Numbered from the stretch's first letter, positions 25,714 through 34,640 are shown. The stretch is DNA of 64,000 nucleotides from Nakamurella lactea DSM 19367 (GCF_000426645.1 NZ_AUFT01000015.1:142444-206443); one strand, 5' to 3'. A program made the numbers and translations. Notes: generated by a model not told the origin, from the sequence alone.

Positions 25714-27293
25714 GACGACGGCCGCCGATCCGGCCGGCCGGCGTCACCGCCGCCGTGGTCGCGGTGGCAGCGCTGGTCACCGGCTGTACGGTCGGCCCGT
25801 CCAGCCGGCCCCCGCTGGCGACCTACGGCCAGCAACCGACCACCGTGACCAGTGCGTCGCCCTCGGCCAGGCCGACCGGGCCCGGTGGCTCCGGCCAGCA
25901 GGCCGATCCGCTGAGCTGGGGATCGTGCCCGTCGGACCTGGCGACCGAGAGCGTGGACGGCGTCGCGTTCACCCTGGAGTGCGCCCACCTGCCGGTGCCG
26001 GGGAGTTACACCGAGAGCGGTTCCGGCTCGGAGGATCTGGCCGTCGTCCGGGCCCGCACCGACAAGACCCCGGCCGACGCGCCGAACCTGGTCCTGCTCA
26101 GCGGTGACCCGGGCGCGAACGGCACTGCGCAGATCGCCGACCTGGCCGGCGCGCTGCCCGCCGACCTGCGCGCCGGGCACGCGATCGTCACCCTCGATCT
26201 CCGCGGAACTCTGCCGACCAATCCCCGGATGGACTGCCTGCGCTCGGACACCCTGCAGGAGGTGCTGGCGCCGCCGACCGACCCGTCCGACCCGGACCAG
26301 GCCGCCGCGATCGGCACGCTGAGCACGGCGCTCACCTACGACTGCGGAGACGAGGTGGGTACCACCATCACCGATTTCGGCACGGTGAACGCCGCCGACG
26401 ACCTCGACACCCTGCGCGCCGCGCTCGGCGACGACCGGCTGCAGTTCGTCGGCCAGGGCTTCGGCGCCACCCTCGGCGCGGTCTATGCCAACCGCTACCC
26501 GGGCCGGGTGCAGCGGCTGGTGCTCGACTCCCCCACCGACCCGGCGGCGTCGCTGACGGACACCGCCCTGGCCAGGGCGATCGCGCTGGAGTCGGCGCTG
26601 GACGACTACGCCGACCAGTGTGCTGCCGACTCGTGCGCGCTGGGCGCTGACCCGAAGAAGTACGTCACCGAGCTGATCGCCACCCTCGGCGATACCGGCG
26701 GGTCGGCCGGCGGGCTGCTGATGACGGGCGGCAGCGTGCTCCTGCTGTTGAGCCGAGAACTCGGCGATCCCGAGGGCTGGCCGCAGCTGACGAAGGCGCT
26801 GGCCGCCGCGGACGGCGGCAACGGAGATCTGCACCCGATGATGGCCCTGCTGCTCCGCGACCTCGGACTCGACGACGACCGCCACCTGCTCGAATCCAAC
26901 ATCGCCTACACCTGCAATGACGCCGGCCAACGGCTTTCCGAGGCCAGTCTGGCGCAGAACGCCGCGGCGGCGAAGAAGAAGGCTCCGGTCTTCGGCGCCT
27001 TCCTGATCGGCCAGGCCGGGCTGTGCAGCGACTGGCCGACGGCGGTGTTGCCGCTGGGCAGGGTCACCGGTGCCGGGGCGCCGCCGATTCTGGTCGCCGG
27101 GTCGAACGCGGACCCGATCAGCCCCTACAGCGGCGTCCAGTCGGTCGTCTCGCAGCTGTCCTCGGCCCAGCTGATCAGCTGGCAGTCCGGCGCCCACGGC
27201 ACGTTCCCGGCCAGCAGCTGCGTCGGCAATGCCGTGCAGAGCTATCTGATCGACGGCACCGAGCCGGCGGCCGGCCTGTTGTGCCCGCCGTGA
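25710..27293 (+). CDS. Secreted alpha/beta-hydrolase-fold lipoprotein lacking the nucleophile Ser
   Basis: Related to the tripeptidyl-aminopeptidase-like alpha/beta hydrolases of the actinobacterial envelope (position of Rv2672). Its 527 residues start with a lipoprotein signal (lipobox LVTGC, Cys 26) and a Pro/Ser/Thr linker. The fold is clear: LVLLSGDPGANG, VTLDLRGTLPTNP, then LQFVGQGFGATLGAVYANRYPG, where the family has G-x-S-x-G. Here the nucleophile position is Gly250 (codon 26457-26459). The Asp loop (VAGSNADPISPY) and the His loop (SGAHGTFPASSC) remain. It may be a non-catalytic binding protein. The GTG at 25710 overlaps the previous stop and has GGAGGGAG. Confidence 0.85.
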   Translation: MRRRPPIRPAGVTAAVVAVAALVTGCTVGPSSRPPLATYGQQPTTVTSASPSARPTGPGGSGQQADPLSWGSCPSDLATESVDGVAFTLECAHLPVPGSYTESGSGSEDLAVVRARTDKTPADAPNLVLLSGDPGANGTAQIADLAGALPADLRAGHAIVTLDLRGTLPTNPRMDCLRSDTLQEVLAPPTDPSDPDQAAAIGTLSTALTYDCGDEVGTTITDFGTVNAADDLDTLRAALGDDRLQFVGQGFGATLGAVYANRYPGRVQRLVLDSPTDPAASLTDTALARAIALESALDDYADQCAADSCALGADPKKYVTELIATLGDTGGSAGGLLMTGGSVLLLLSRELGDPEGWPQLTKALAAADGGNGDLHPMMALLLRDLGLDDDRHLLESNIAYTCNDAGQRLSEASLAQNAAAAKKKAPVFGAFLIGQAGLCSDWPTAVLPLGRVTGAGAPPILVAGSNADPISPYSGVQSVVSQLSSAQLISWQSGAHGTFPASSCVGNAVQSYLIDGTEPAAGLLCPP

Positions 27294-27333
27294 CCGGTGC
27301 GGCCGCCCGGACCGTGCTCCCGGCCCCGGCGGG

Positions 27334-27339
27334 TAGCTT
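27334..27339 (+). promoter_or_regulatory. -10 hexamer of a leaderless msrB transcript
   Basis: TAGCTT lies 6 nt before ATG 27346, the spacing expected when transcription starts at the start codon. No ribosome-binding site is present. Confidence 0.5.
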
Positions 27340-27345
27340 GGGTGG

Positions 27346-27771
27346 ATGACCGAGAGTCCGAGCAAGCAGCAGGTCGTCAAGACCGAAGAGGAGTGGCGCG
27401 CCGCCCTCGACCCGGCCGCTTACCACGTGCTCAGGGAGGCCGGCACCGAACGTCCGTTCACCGGCGAGTACACCGACGTCGACACCGTCGGCGTCTACCG
27501 CTGCCGGGCCTGCGGCGCCGAGCTGTTCCGGTCCGAGACCAAGTTCGCCTCGCACTGCGGCTGGCCGAGCTTCTACGCGCCCAGCGAGTCCGACAACGTG
27601 GTGTTGCTGACCGACACGTCGTTGGGAACGGTCCGCACCGAGGTCCGCTGCGGCACCTGCAACTCGCATTTGGGGCACGTGTTCGCCGGTGAGGGCTACG
27701 ACACCCCGACCGACCAGCGGTACTGCATCAACTCGGTGGCGCTGACCCTGGAGCCGGCCGAACAGGACTGA
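27346..27771 (+). CDS. msrB: Peptide-methionine (R)-S-oxide reductase
   Basis: Repairs oxidised methionine R-sulfoxide in proteins. The 141 residues are a complete MsrB: zinc pairs CRAC and CGTC, substrate segment [21 protein letters not shown], and RYCINSVAL with the catalytic Cys near residue 126. There is no signal peptide, so it is cytoplasmic. It is likely transcribed from a leaderless promoter (TAGCTT 6 nt upstream). In M. tuberculosis msrB is separated from the DUF3000 gene by haem genes, which are absent here. Confidence 0.93.
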   Translation: MTESPSKQQVVKTEEEWRAALDPAAYHVLREAGTERPFTGEYTDVDTVGVYRCRACGAELFRSETKFASHCGWPSFYAPSESDNVVLLTDTSLGTVRTEVRCGTCNSHLGHVFAGEGYDTPTDQRYCINSVALTLEPAEQD

Positions 27772-27819
27772 ACCGGACGATGGTCGGCGCGCTTCCCGGC
27801 GACTGTCGGCGCCCGCCCG

Positions 27820-27825
27820 TAGGGT
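27820..27825 (+). promoter_or_regulatory. -10 hexamer of a leaderless DUF3000-gene transcript
   Basis: TAGGGT ends 7 nt before ATG 27833, and no Shine-Dalgarno sequence is present. This fits a leaderless mRNA. Confidence 0.5.
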
Positions 27826-27832
27826 CCTGTCC

Positions 27833-28405
27833 ATGACCGTGTCGGCCACTTCGACCGCACCCGGGGAGTTCGACCTCGCCGTTGCAGGCCTCGCGTCCGT
27901 GATTCCGCGCAGGGAGATCGTCCTGGGCTCGCTGCCCGCGCCCGCCCGGCTGGCGCCGTTCAGCCACGCGATCTCCGCGACCCTGTACAACTCGGAAGAC
28001 ATCGAGGTCGGCTCCGGCCGGCTGGTTCTGCTGCACGACCCGAACGGCGTCGACGCCTGGGACGGGACGCTGCGGATCGTCATCTTCGCGACCTGCGAAC
28101 TGGAGAACGAGGTCGCCAGGGATCCGCTGCTGCCCGAGGTTGCCTGGAGCTGGTTGGTGGACGCCGTCTCGGCGACCGACCACACGGCGCTGGGCGGCAC
28201 CGTGACGGCCACCGCATCGACCCGTTTCGGCGATATCTCCGGTCCGGAACACGCCGACGACCTCGAGGTCAGGGCATCGTGGACACCCCGGTCGACGGAC
28301 ACCGCTCCGCATTTGGCAGCCTTCCTGGAGTTGTTGTCGGCCGCCGCGGGCTTGCCCCCTGAGGGTGTGTCGGCCATTCGAGGGACGTCACGCTCGAATG
28401 CCTGA
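27833..28405 (+). CDS. DUF3000 domain-containing protein
   Basis: Conserved actinobacterial protein of unknown function (position of M. tuberculosis Rv2680), 190 residues, no signal or membrane segment. Recognisable pieces are AGLASVIPRREIVLGSLPAPARLAPFSHA-like N-terminal sequence, GRLVLLHDPNGVDAWDGTLR and SWLVDAVSATDHTALGGTVT. It precedes the atypical response regulator and the RNase D gene, an arrangement common in actinomycetes. No function can be inferred. Confidence 0.82.
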   Translation: MTVSATSTAPGEFDLAVAGLASVIPRREIVLGSLPAPARLAPFSHAISATLYNSEDIEVGSGRLVLLHDPNGVDAWDGTLRIVIFATCELENEVARDPLLPEVAWSWLVDAVSATDHTALGGTVTATASTRFGDISGPEHADDLEVRASWTPRSTDTAPHLAAFLELLSAAAGLPPEGVSAIRGTSRSNA

Positions 28406-28574
28406 TGATCTGTCCCGCTAAGTCCGGAAAGGGCGGTAAACATGCTTGACCAAGCGGGTCCATGTCAGTGACACTGCTACCGGAGGTATCAGCGCGTTCG
28501 GCTCGGTGCCTTGCGCGATCTGTGATCCGGCCGGAGCATTCTGCGACCGGCCCGTCAGCGGAACAGGAGCCCTC

Positions 28575-29261
28575 GTGAACACGTCCTTCCCTCAAGGGAC
28601 AGGTGTGGGCTCCTACGCAGCCGAGACAGCTGCCTCGCACAGCCTTGCCCGGCCCCGCAGTGGCGTTCTGCCGGGACCGCGGGTGCCGGCCGAGGCCGTC
28701 GATCCCGAACAACTCACCCAGGTCCGGGCGATGGTCGCCGATCCCGACGTCGGTTCTCGCGAATCACTGGCCCGCACGCTGGCGGCCAGCGGTATCGGCG
28801 TCGTGGACCACACCGGTGATGCCGTCGAGGCCGCCCGGCAACTGGCGGCCGCACCCGGCGGCGACCTGCTGCTGGTCAGCCTCGGCTTCGGCGCCCAGGC
28901 CGCTGCTCTGGTGACGGCGGCCAAGGAGGCGGGCTGGGCGCGGGTGATCGCGTTGGCACCGGTGGCCGAGATCGGTCCGGTGATCGACGCGGTCGGCGCA
29001 GGAGCCCACGGCGTGCTGATCGGCCGGCGGGCCAATCCGGCGGCCTCGAACCTGCCGAGCACCATCCACGATCTGTCCGCCAGGGAGATCGAGGTCCTGC
29101 GGCTGGTCGCCGACGGCCGCTCCAACAAGTGGATCGGCGATTCGCTGTCGCTGTCCGCGCTCACCGTGAAGAGTCATCTGGCCAGGATCGGCCGCAAGCT
29201 CGGCACCGGCGATCGCGCGCACATGGTGGCGCTGGCGCTGCGGGCCGGAGTCATCTCCTGA
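28575..29261 (+). CDS. LuxR/NarL-type regulator with a degenerate receiver domain
   Basis: DNA-binding regulator of 228 residues. The C-terminal LuxR HTH is intact (LSAREIEVLRLVADGRSNKW, then LSALTVKSHLARIGRKLG). The receiver-like domain at about 45-145 keeps an acidic pair (VADPD), but the phospho-acceptor Asp after beta-3 is Ser (GDLLLVSLGFG) and the usual Lys is not obvious. It probably does not take phosphate from a histidine kinase; no kinase lies nearby. The GTG at 28575 follows CAGGAG; an upstream ATG at 28446 gives an implausible N-terminus. Confidence 0.8.
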   Translation: MNTSFPQGTGVGSYAAETAASHSLARPRSGVLPGPRVPAEAVDPEQLTQVRAMVADPDVGSRESLARTLAASGIGVVDHTGDAVEAARQLAAAPGGDLLLVSLGFGAQAAALVTAAKEAGWARVIALAPVAEIGPVIDAVGAGAHGVLIGRRANPAASNLPSTIHDLSAREIEVLRLVADGRSNKWIGDSLSLSALTVKSHLARIGRKLGTGDRAHMVALALRAGVIS

Positions 29262-30565
29262 CTCCGGCACCCGCAGCAGAGGCCGCTCAACCGGAGGGCG
29301 CCGACGGGACTCCGGAACCGGTCCCGTTACTGGTGCCACGCAATGGATTTCGCGGTCCGCTGAGTGACCCGCTGGAGATTCAGCAGTTGGCCAGGGAGCT
29401 GGCCGCCGGCAGCGGGCCGATCGCCCTGGACGCCGAACGCGCCTCCGGCTACCGGTACTCACAGCGCGCCTATCTGGTGCAACTGCACCGGGCAGACATC
29501 GGCACCGTGCTGATCGATCCGATCCCGCTCGGTGACCTCGAGGTACTGGCCGGGCCATTGGCCGACGCCGAGTGGGTGCTGCACGCTGCCACCCAAGATC
29601 TCGCCTGTCTGGCCGAGATCGGCCTGCGCCCTCGCACCCTGTTCGACACCGAGCTGGCCGGCCGGCTGGCCGGACTGCCAAGGGTCGGCCTCGGACCGCT
29701 GGTCGAGCAGATGCTCGGGCTGAGCCTGCGCAAGGGACATGGCGCCGACGACTGGTCGCGTCGACCGCTGCCGGACTCCTGGTTGGTGTACGCCGCGCTG
29801 GACGTCGACGTGCTGATCGAGCTGCGGGACGCGATGGAGGACCTGCTGCGCCGGCAGGGCCGCCTGGATTGGGCCCGGCAGGAGTTCGCCGCCATCGTCG
29901 CCGCGCCCGATCCGAAACCGCGCGCCGATCCGTGGCGACGGACCTCCGGCATCCACAAGATCCGCGATCGCCGGACGCTGGCGGCCATCCGCGAGCTGTG
30001 GCTCGAACGGGACCGCGCGGCCGCCCGGCGGGATGTGGCGCCGCACCGGGTGCTGCCGGACTCGGCGATCGTCCAGGCGGCGACGGTGCGGCCGACGACC
30101 GCGGCCGAACTGGTCGAGCTGCCGGTGTTCGGCGGCCGGTCCCAGCGGCGGAACGCCGACATCTGGCTGGCCGCGCTGCGGCGCGCCGCTGCCCTGCCCG
30201 ATTCCGCACTGCCACCCCAGCACCTGCCGGCGGACGGTCCGCCGCCGGCCGCCCGCTGGGCGAGCAAGGATCCGTCGGCGCACGCCCGGCTGGTCGCCGC
30301 GAAGGCCGCGCTCGGCGACCTGTCCGAACGGATCGGCATGCCGGTGGAGAACCTGATGACGCCCAGCCTGGTCCGGCTGATGCTCTGGCAGCCACCGCCG
30401 GCCGCGGAGCTCCCCGACCGGCTGCGCGCCGAGGGCGCCCGCGAGTGGCAGATCGAGTTGGTGGCCCCGATCCTGGTGGCGGCCCTCGATGCCCGCCCCG
30501 AGCCGCCGAGTGGCCCGGCCGAGCCGCCGGGTGGCCCGGCCGAGCCGCAAGTTACTGACGGGTAG
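29258..30565 (+). CDS. Ribonuclease D-like 3'-5' exonuclease with HRDC domain
   Basis: RNA 3'-end processing nuclease, about 435 residues. The DEDD exonuclease domain shows ALDAERASGYRYSQRAYLVQ (D-x-E), HAATQDLACLAEIG and YAALDVDVLIEL; the HRDC domain follows (ATVRPTTAAELVELPVFGG), and the tail has a 21-nt tandem repeat (30498-30539). The start is uncertain. Between the regulator's HTH and the conserved LLVPRNGF there is no in-frame ATG, TTG or GTG before 29333. I chose CTG 29258, which overlaps the regulator stop (CTGA) and has GGAG 8 nt upstream. GTG 29333 is the alternative. Confidence 0.82.
   Translation: MTPAPAAEAAQPEGADGTPEPVPLLVPRNGFRGPLSDPLEIQQLARELAAGSGPIALDAERASGYRYSQRAYLVQLHRADIGTVLIDPIPLGDLEVLAGPLADAEWVLHAATQDLACLAEIGLRPRTLFDTELAGRLAGLPRVGLGPLVEQMLGLSLRKGHGADDWSRRPLPDSWLVYAALDVDVLIELRDAMEDLLRRQGRLDWARQEFAAIVAAPDPKPRADPWRRTSGIHKIRDRRTLAAIRELWLERDRAAARRDVAPHRVLPDSAIVQAATVRPTTAAELVELPVFGGRSQRRNADIWLAALRRAAALPDSALPPQHLPADGPPPAARWASKDPSAHARLVAAKAALGDLSERIGMPVENLMTPSLVRLMLWQPPPAAELPDRLRAEGAREWQIELVAPILVAALDARPEPPSGPAEPPGGPAEPQVTDG
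30498..30539 (+). repeat. 21-nt tandem repeat in the RNase D tail
   Basis: Two copies of a 21-nt unit (30498-30518, 30519-30539; start CCGAGCCGCCG) differ at one position, and a partial third copy follows. They encode a PSGPAEP/PGGPAEP repeat at the C-terminus, so they add to the tail without breaking frame. Confidence 0.7.
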
Positions 30566-30629
30566 CATTGCCGTATCGCACCGCACGCGGCGCCGCATTC
30601 TTCGCGACCCGCACGGCAAGGAGGCTGAC

Positions 30630-31844
30630 GTGGCAACTACTCGCACCCTGCAGGATGTGGTCTTCGTCGACGGGGCCCGCACCCCGTTCGGCAAGGCCGG
30701 CCCCAAGGGCCAATACGCGCAGACCCGCGCCGATGACCTGATGGTGAAGGTGATCCGCGAACTGCTCCGCCGACACCCGGAACTGCCGCCGGAGCGGATC
30801 GACGAGGTCGCGGTCGCCGCCGCTACCCAGACCGGCGACCAGGGCCTGACCATCGGCCGGACCAGCGCCCTGCTGGCCGGCCTCCCCCGCAGCGTGCCCG
30901 GCTTCGCGATCGACCGGATGTGCGCCGGTGCGATGACGGCCGTCACCACCGTCGCCTCCGGCATCGCCGTCGGCGCCTACGACGTGGCCATCGCCGGCGG
31001 CGTGGAGAGCATGACGAACCACCCGATCGGCCAGGGCGCCGACCCCAATCCGCGGTTCGTGGCCGACCGGCTGGTCGACCCGGCGGCGCTGAACATGGGC
31101 AACACCGCGGAGAACCTGCACGACAAGTACCCCCAGCTGACCAGGGAACGGGCCGACGCCTATGCCGCCGAGTCGCAGCGCAAGTACGCGCAGGCATTGG
31201 CGGCCGGCAAGATTGCGCCCGATCTGGTTCCGGTGGCGACCCGCTCGGTCGAGCAGGGCTGGGGCCTGGCCACCGCCGACGAGCCGCCGCGGCCGGGAAC
31301 CACCGCCGAGAGCATCGCCAACCTGAAGACCCCGTTCCGTCCGCACGGCCGGGTGACTGCCGGTAGTTCGTCACCGCTGACCGACGGCGCCACCGGCTGC
31401 CTGCTGGCCGCCGCCGACGTCGCCGCCGAGCTGGGACTGCCGGTGCGGATGCGGATGGTCGGCTTCGCCTTCGCCGGGGTCGACCCCGAGACGATGGGCG
31501 ACGGACCGATTCCTGCCACCGAAAAGGCGCTGGCCAAGGCCGGTCTGACGATCGACGACATCGGCCTGATCGAGATCAACGAGGCATTCGCCGTGCAGGT
31601 GCTGGCCTTCACCGACCACTTCGGCCTGGCCGACGACGACCCCCGGCTGAACCAGTACGGCGGCGCCATCGCCATCGGGCACCCGCTGGCCTCCTCCGGC
31701 GTGCGGCTGATGACCCAACTCGCCCGGCAGTTCGGCGAACGACCGGACGTGCGCTACGGCATCACCACCATGTGTGTCGGCCTCGGCATGGGCGGCACCG
31801 TGATCTGGGAGAACCCGAACTTCGTCGAAGGAGACGCCAAGTGA
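30630..31844 (+). CDS. fadA: Acetyl-CoA C-acyltransferase (beta-oxidation thiolase)
   Basis: Thiolase subunit of the fatty-acid beta-oxidation complex, 404 residues. It has VVFVDGARTPFGKAGPKGQY, the nucleophilic Cys in IDRMCAGAMTAV, NEAFAVQVLAFTDHFG, the catalytic His in [17 protein letters not shown] and CVGLGMGGTVIWEN. The last pattern (LASSG, GLGMGGT) marks the FadA group that pairs with FadB, unlike the two thiolases of the catabolic region. The GTG at 30630 follows AAGGAGG. It is coupled to fadB (GTGA overlap). Confidence 0.92.
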   Translation: MATTRTLQDVVFVDGARTPFGKAGPKGQYAQTRADDLMVKVIRELLRRHPELPPERIDEVAVAAATQTGDQGLTIGRTSALLAGLPRSVPGFAIDRMCAGAMTAVTTVASGIAVGAYDVAIAGGVESMTNHPIGQGADPNPRFVADRLVDPAALNMGNTAENLHDKYPQLTRERADAYAAESQRKYAQALAAGKIAPDLVPVATRSVEQGWGLATADEPPRPGTTAESIANLKTPFRPHGRVTAGSSSPLTDGATGCLLAAADVAAELGLPVRMRMVGFAFAGVDPETMGDGPIPATEKALAKAGLTIDDIGLIEINEAFAVQVLAFTDHFGLADDDPRLNQYGGAIAIGHPLASSGVRLMTQLARQFGERPDVRYGITTMCVGLGMGGTVIWENPNFVEGDAK

Positions 31845-33970
31845 CCAGCAGCACGGAGCCCAGCACCACCGCGGCGGCCGATACCCACGCGCTGGAGCTG
31901 CCCGGCGAGGTCGTCACCACCGCCACCACCCGGCTCATCGACGTCCCCGGCGTCGACGGCAAGGTCGCGTTGATCAGCCTGGACAACGGCCAGGACCACA
32001 CCCGGCCCAGCACCTTCGGTCCGGCCGGGCTGCGCAGCCTGGATGCCGCGCTGGACCAGGCTTTCGAGGCTGCGCCGGCCGCGATCGCCGTCACCGGCAA
32101 GCCGTTCGTCTTTGCCGTCGGCGCCGACCTGGGCGGCATCGGTCTGCTCCCGAACCGGGACGCGGCCAAGGCCATCGGGCAGCTCGGCCACGCGGTGTTC
32201 CGTCGGCTGCACGATTCGCAGATCCCGACGTTCGCGTTCGTCAACGGCGCCGCCCTCGGCGGCGGTGTCGAGGTCGGCCTGCACTGCCACTACCGAACGC
32301 TGGCGAGCAACGCGGCGATGATGGCGCTGCCCGAATGCTTCCTGGGCATCCTGCCCGGCTGGGGCGGCACCCAGCTGCTGCCGAAGATCGCCGGCCCGGA
32401 GAGCGCGGTCACGGTGATCATCGAGAACGCGCTGAATCAGAACCGGATGATGAAGCCGAAGGACGCGCTGAAGCTCGGCGTGGTGGACGTGGTACTGGAC
32501 GCCGCCGACTACCTCGAGCAGTCGCTGGCTTGGCTGGCCGGCGTACTGGACGGCTCGATCACCGTGCAGCGCAAGGAATACGGCGAGGCAGACTATGCGG
32601 CGGCCATCGAACGCGGCCGGACGATCAGCGGGATGCGCACCCACGGCGCCTCCGCAGCGCCCGATCGGGCACTGGACCTGATCGAGCTGTCCAGGACCGC
32701 CGATCTGGCCGTCGGCTTCGCGGCCGAGGACGATGCCCTGGCCGACCTGATCACCTCGAGTGAGTTCCGGGCCGGGCTGTACTCGTTCAACCTCACCCAG
32801 AAGCGGGCGCGCAAACCCGTTGGCGCACCGGATGCCTCGCTGGCCAGGCCGGTGAGCAAGGTCGGCGTGGTCGGCGCCGGGCTGATGGCCGGGCAGCTGG
32901 CGCTGCTGTTCGCCCGCCGGCTGCACGTGCCGGTGGTACTGACCGAGGTCGACCAGGATCGCCTCGACCGGGGCATCGCCGCCGTGCACGCGGAGATCGC
33001 GAAACTGGCCGGCAAGGGCCGGATCAGCCGCGACGAGGGCAATCGGCTGACCGCCTTGGTATCCGGGTCGCTGGACTACGCCGTCTTCGCCGACGCCGAC
33101 TTCGTGATCGAGGCCGTCTTCGAGGAACTCGAGGTGAAGAAGCAGGTCTTCGGCGAGCTGGAGAAGTTCGTCAGCCCCGAGGCGGTGCTGGCCACCAACA
33201 CCTCCTCACTGTCGGTCGCGGCGATGGCCGACGGCCTGCAGCATCCCGAACGGGTCGTCGGCTTCCACTTCTTCAATCCGGTCGCGATGATGCCGCTGCT
33301 GGAGATCGTCAAGATCGAGGGCACCGACGATGCCGCGCTGGCAACGGCTTTCGCCCTCGCCAAGCAGTTGAAGAAGGGCCCGATCCTGACCGCAGATGCC
33401 ACCGGCTTCGTGGTGAACCGACTGCTGCTGCGGTTCATGGGCGAGATCCTGGCCGCGATCGACGAGGGCACCCCGCCGGAGGTCGCCGACGGCGCGCTGG
33501 CCCCGCTGGGCCTGCCGATGACGCCGATCATGCTGCTGCAGTTGGTCGGACCGGCGGTGGCGTTGCACGTGCAGGAGACGCTGAACGCTTCGTTCCCGGA
33601 TCGGTTCGTGGTGTCGGCCAACCTGCGCCGCACCGTCGATGCCGGTGTCAAGGCGCTGATCGCCTGGAATCCCGATGGCAGCCAAGGGATCTCCCCCGAG
33701 GTGGCGGAGCTCTGGCAGCTGGGCGATTCGCCCTCCACCGCCGAGCAGGTGCGCGAACGGGCCTTGGCGGCGCTGGCCACCGAGGCCCGTCTGATGCTGG
33801 ACGAGGGCGTGGTCGCCGAGGCCGCCGACATCGACCTGGCAATGCTCACCGGGGCCGGCTGGCCGTTCTGGCTCGGCGGCATCACCCCGTACCTGGACCG
33901 CGAAGGCATCTCGGAGAGAGTGACCGGCCAGCGCTTCAACCCGCCCGGTGTCGCCACCCTCCCCGCCTGA
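31841..33970 (+). CDS. fadB: Multifunctional enoyl-CoA hydratase/3-hydroxyacyl-CoA dehydrogenase
   Basis: Alpha subunit of the beta-oxidation complex, 709 residues. The N-terminal crotonase half has KPFVFAVGADLGGIG and FVNGAALGGGVEVGLHC plus CFLGILPGWGGTQLLPK with an acidic pocket. The C-terminal half has the NAD site VGVVGAGLMAGQLALLFA, then TNTSSLSV, GFHFFNPVAMMPLLEIV with the catalytic His, and GFVVNRLLLRFMGE. The GTG at 31841 overlaps the fadA stop and has AAGGAG. With fadA it supplies hydration, oxidation and thiolysis for straight-chain fatty acids. Confidence 0.92.
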   Translation: MTSSTEPSTTAAADTHALELPGEVVTTATTRLIDVPGVDGKVALISLDNGQDHTRPSTFGPAGLRSLDAALDQAFEAAPAAIAVTGKPFVFAVGADLGGIGLLPNRDAAKAIGQLGHAVFRRLHDSQIPTFAFVNGAALGGGVEVGLHCHYRTLASNAAMMALPECFLGILPGWGGTQLLPKIAGPESAVTVIIENALNQNRMMKPKDALKLGVVDVVLDAADYLEQSLAWLAGVLDGSITVQRKEYGEADYAAAIERGRTISGMRTHGASAAPDRALDLIELSRTADLAVGFAAEDDALADLITSSEFRAGLYSFNLTQKRARKPVGAPDASLARPVSKVGVVGAGLMAGQLALLFARRLHVPVVLTEVDQDRLDRGIAAVHAEIAKLAGKGRISRDEGNRLTALVSGSLDYAVFADADFVIEAVFEELEVKKQVFGELEKFVSPEAVLATNTSSLSVAAMADGLQHPERVVGFHFFNPVAMMPLLEIVKIEGTDDAALATAFALAKQLKKGPILTADATGFVVNRLLLRFMGEILAAIDEGTPPEVADGALAPLGLPMTPIMLLQLVGPAVALHVQETLNASFPDRFVVSANLRRTVDAGVKALIAWNPDGSQGISPEVAELWQLGDSPSTAEQVRERALAALATEARLMLDEGVVAEAADIDLAMLTGAGWPFWLGGITPYLDREGISERVTGQRFNPPGVATLPA

Positions 33971-33990
33971 CAACCCCTAACCCCCACCCC

Positions 33991-34091
33991 GGCGCTTATC
34001 AACTTCCGTCGCGCTTGCGAACGTCGTCCTTTTGTGACGGGAGTGACGAAAGTCGACGACTTCGGAAGCGCCTGCGACGTTGATAAGCGCC
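33991..34091. repeat. Long imperfect inverted repeat at convergent gene ends
   Basis: GGCGCTTATCAAC (33991-34003) has its exact complement GTTGATAAGCGCC (34079-34091). The inner flanks are partly complementary too (GTCGTC and GACGAC segments), giving a hairpin of about 100 nt. It fills the gap between fadB and the convergent Cys-rich protein gene. It could be a two-way terminator or a small palindromic repeat element. Confidence 0.65.
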
Positions 34092-34094
34092 GGG

Positions 34095-34640
34095 TCAGGA
34101 CTGCCAGAGCCAGGCGGCGGCGGAGCACAGCGAGCAGTCGAAAAGGTAGGCCCGGCCGTAGTCGCCGAAGTTGAACTGGTGCGGGCCGGGATCTAGTTGG
34201 GCGACGAAGCGCATCGGGCCGGCCGGGCAGTTCGGGCAGTCGGGTGTCTCGTCATCCTGGATCCACGACGGGTCGCCGCCGAACTGCCCGAAGATGTCTT
34301 CGTCGTCGACCGAGGAGTAGTCGCCGTCGAGCCGACCGACGCCGACCAGGATCGGTAGATAACTCAGCACCCCGTCGGGGGTGGTCGCCCGCACGGTGGC
34401 GTCGGTGAACACCACCGCCGCATTTCCGCCGGCGAACGGCTCCCAGTCCTCGCACATGCCGGGGTCGTTCTCGCACTGGAACGCCGTCAGCAGTCGACCG
34501 TCGACGCTCAGCTGGGCCAGATGCGTCATCCGTCCGTCGCAGCTGACGCACGTCGGCCACTGGAAGCCGTTCGGCACCAAGGGGTTTCCGCCGAGCTGAC
34601 CGACCGGATGGGCAGCGTCCGGTACCAGCACCTGGATCAC
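34095..34640 (-). CDS. Cys-rich DUF1963 (YwqG)-like protein, coupled to dxs
   Basis: Uncharacterised 181-residue cytoplasmic protein. Four Cys motifs suggest metal binding: [21 protein letters not shown] and CSLCSAA. The C-terminal [20 protein letters not shown] followed by GRAYLFDC resembles the end of DUF1963/YwqG proteins. The GTG at 34640 overlaps the dxs stop (GTGA), so it should be translated with dxs. A role in metal or redox supply to the MEP pathway is only a guess. The DUF1963 assignment is by pattern, not by search. Confidence 0.65.
   Translation of the reverse strand: MIQVLVPDAAHPVGQLGGNPLVPNGFQWPTCVSCDGRMTHLAQLSVDGRLLTAFQCENDPGMCEDWEPFAGGNAAVVFTDATVRATTPDGVLSYLPILVGVGRLDGDYSSVDDEDIFGQFGGDPSWIQDDETPDCPNCPAGPMRFVAQLDPGPHQFNFGDYGRAYLFDCSLCSAAAWLWQS

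Noticed and set aside
25680..27380. 566-codon open frame on the minus strand across the hydrolase gene
   Set aside because: Antisense frame typical of G+C-rich DNA: Arg/Gly/Ala-rich, no domain, while the plus strand encodes a clear alpha/beta hydrolase.
29459..30964. Long minus-strand frames over the RNase D gene
   Set aside because: No family features, and the plus strand has DEDD and HRDC motifs in one frame.
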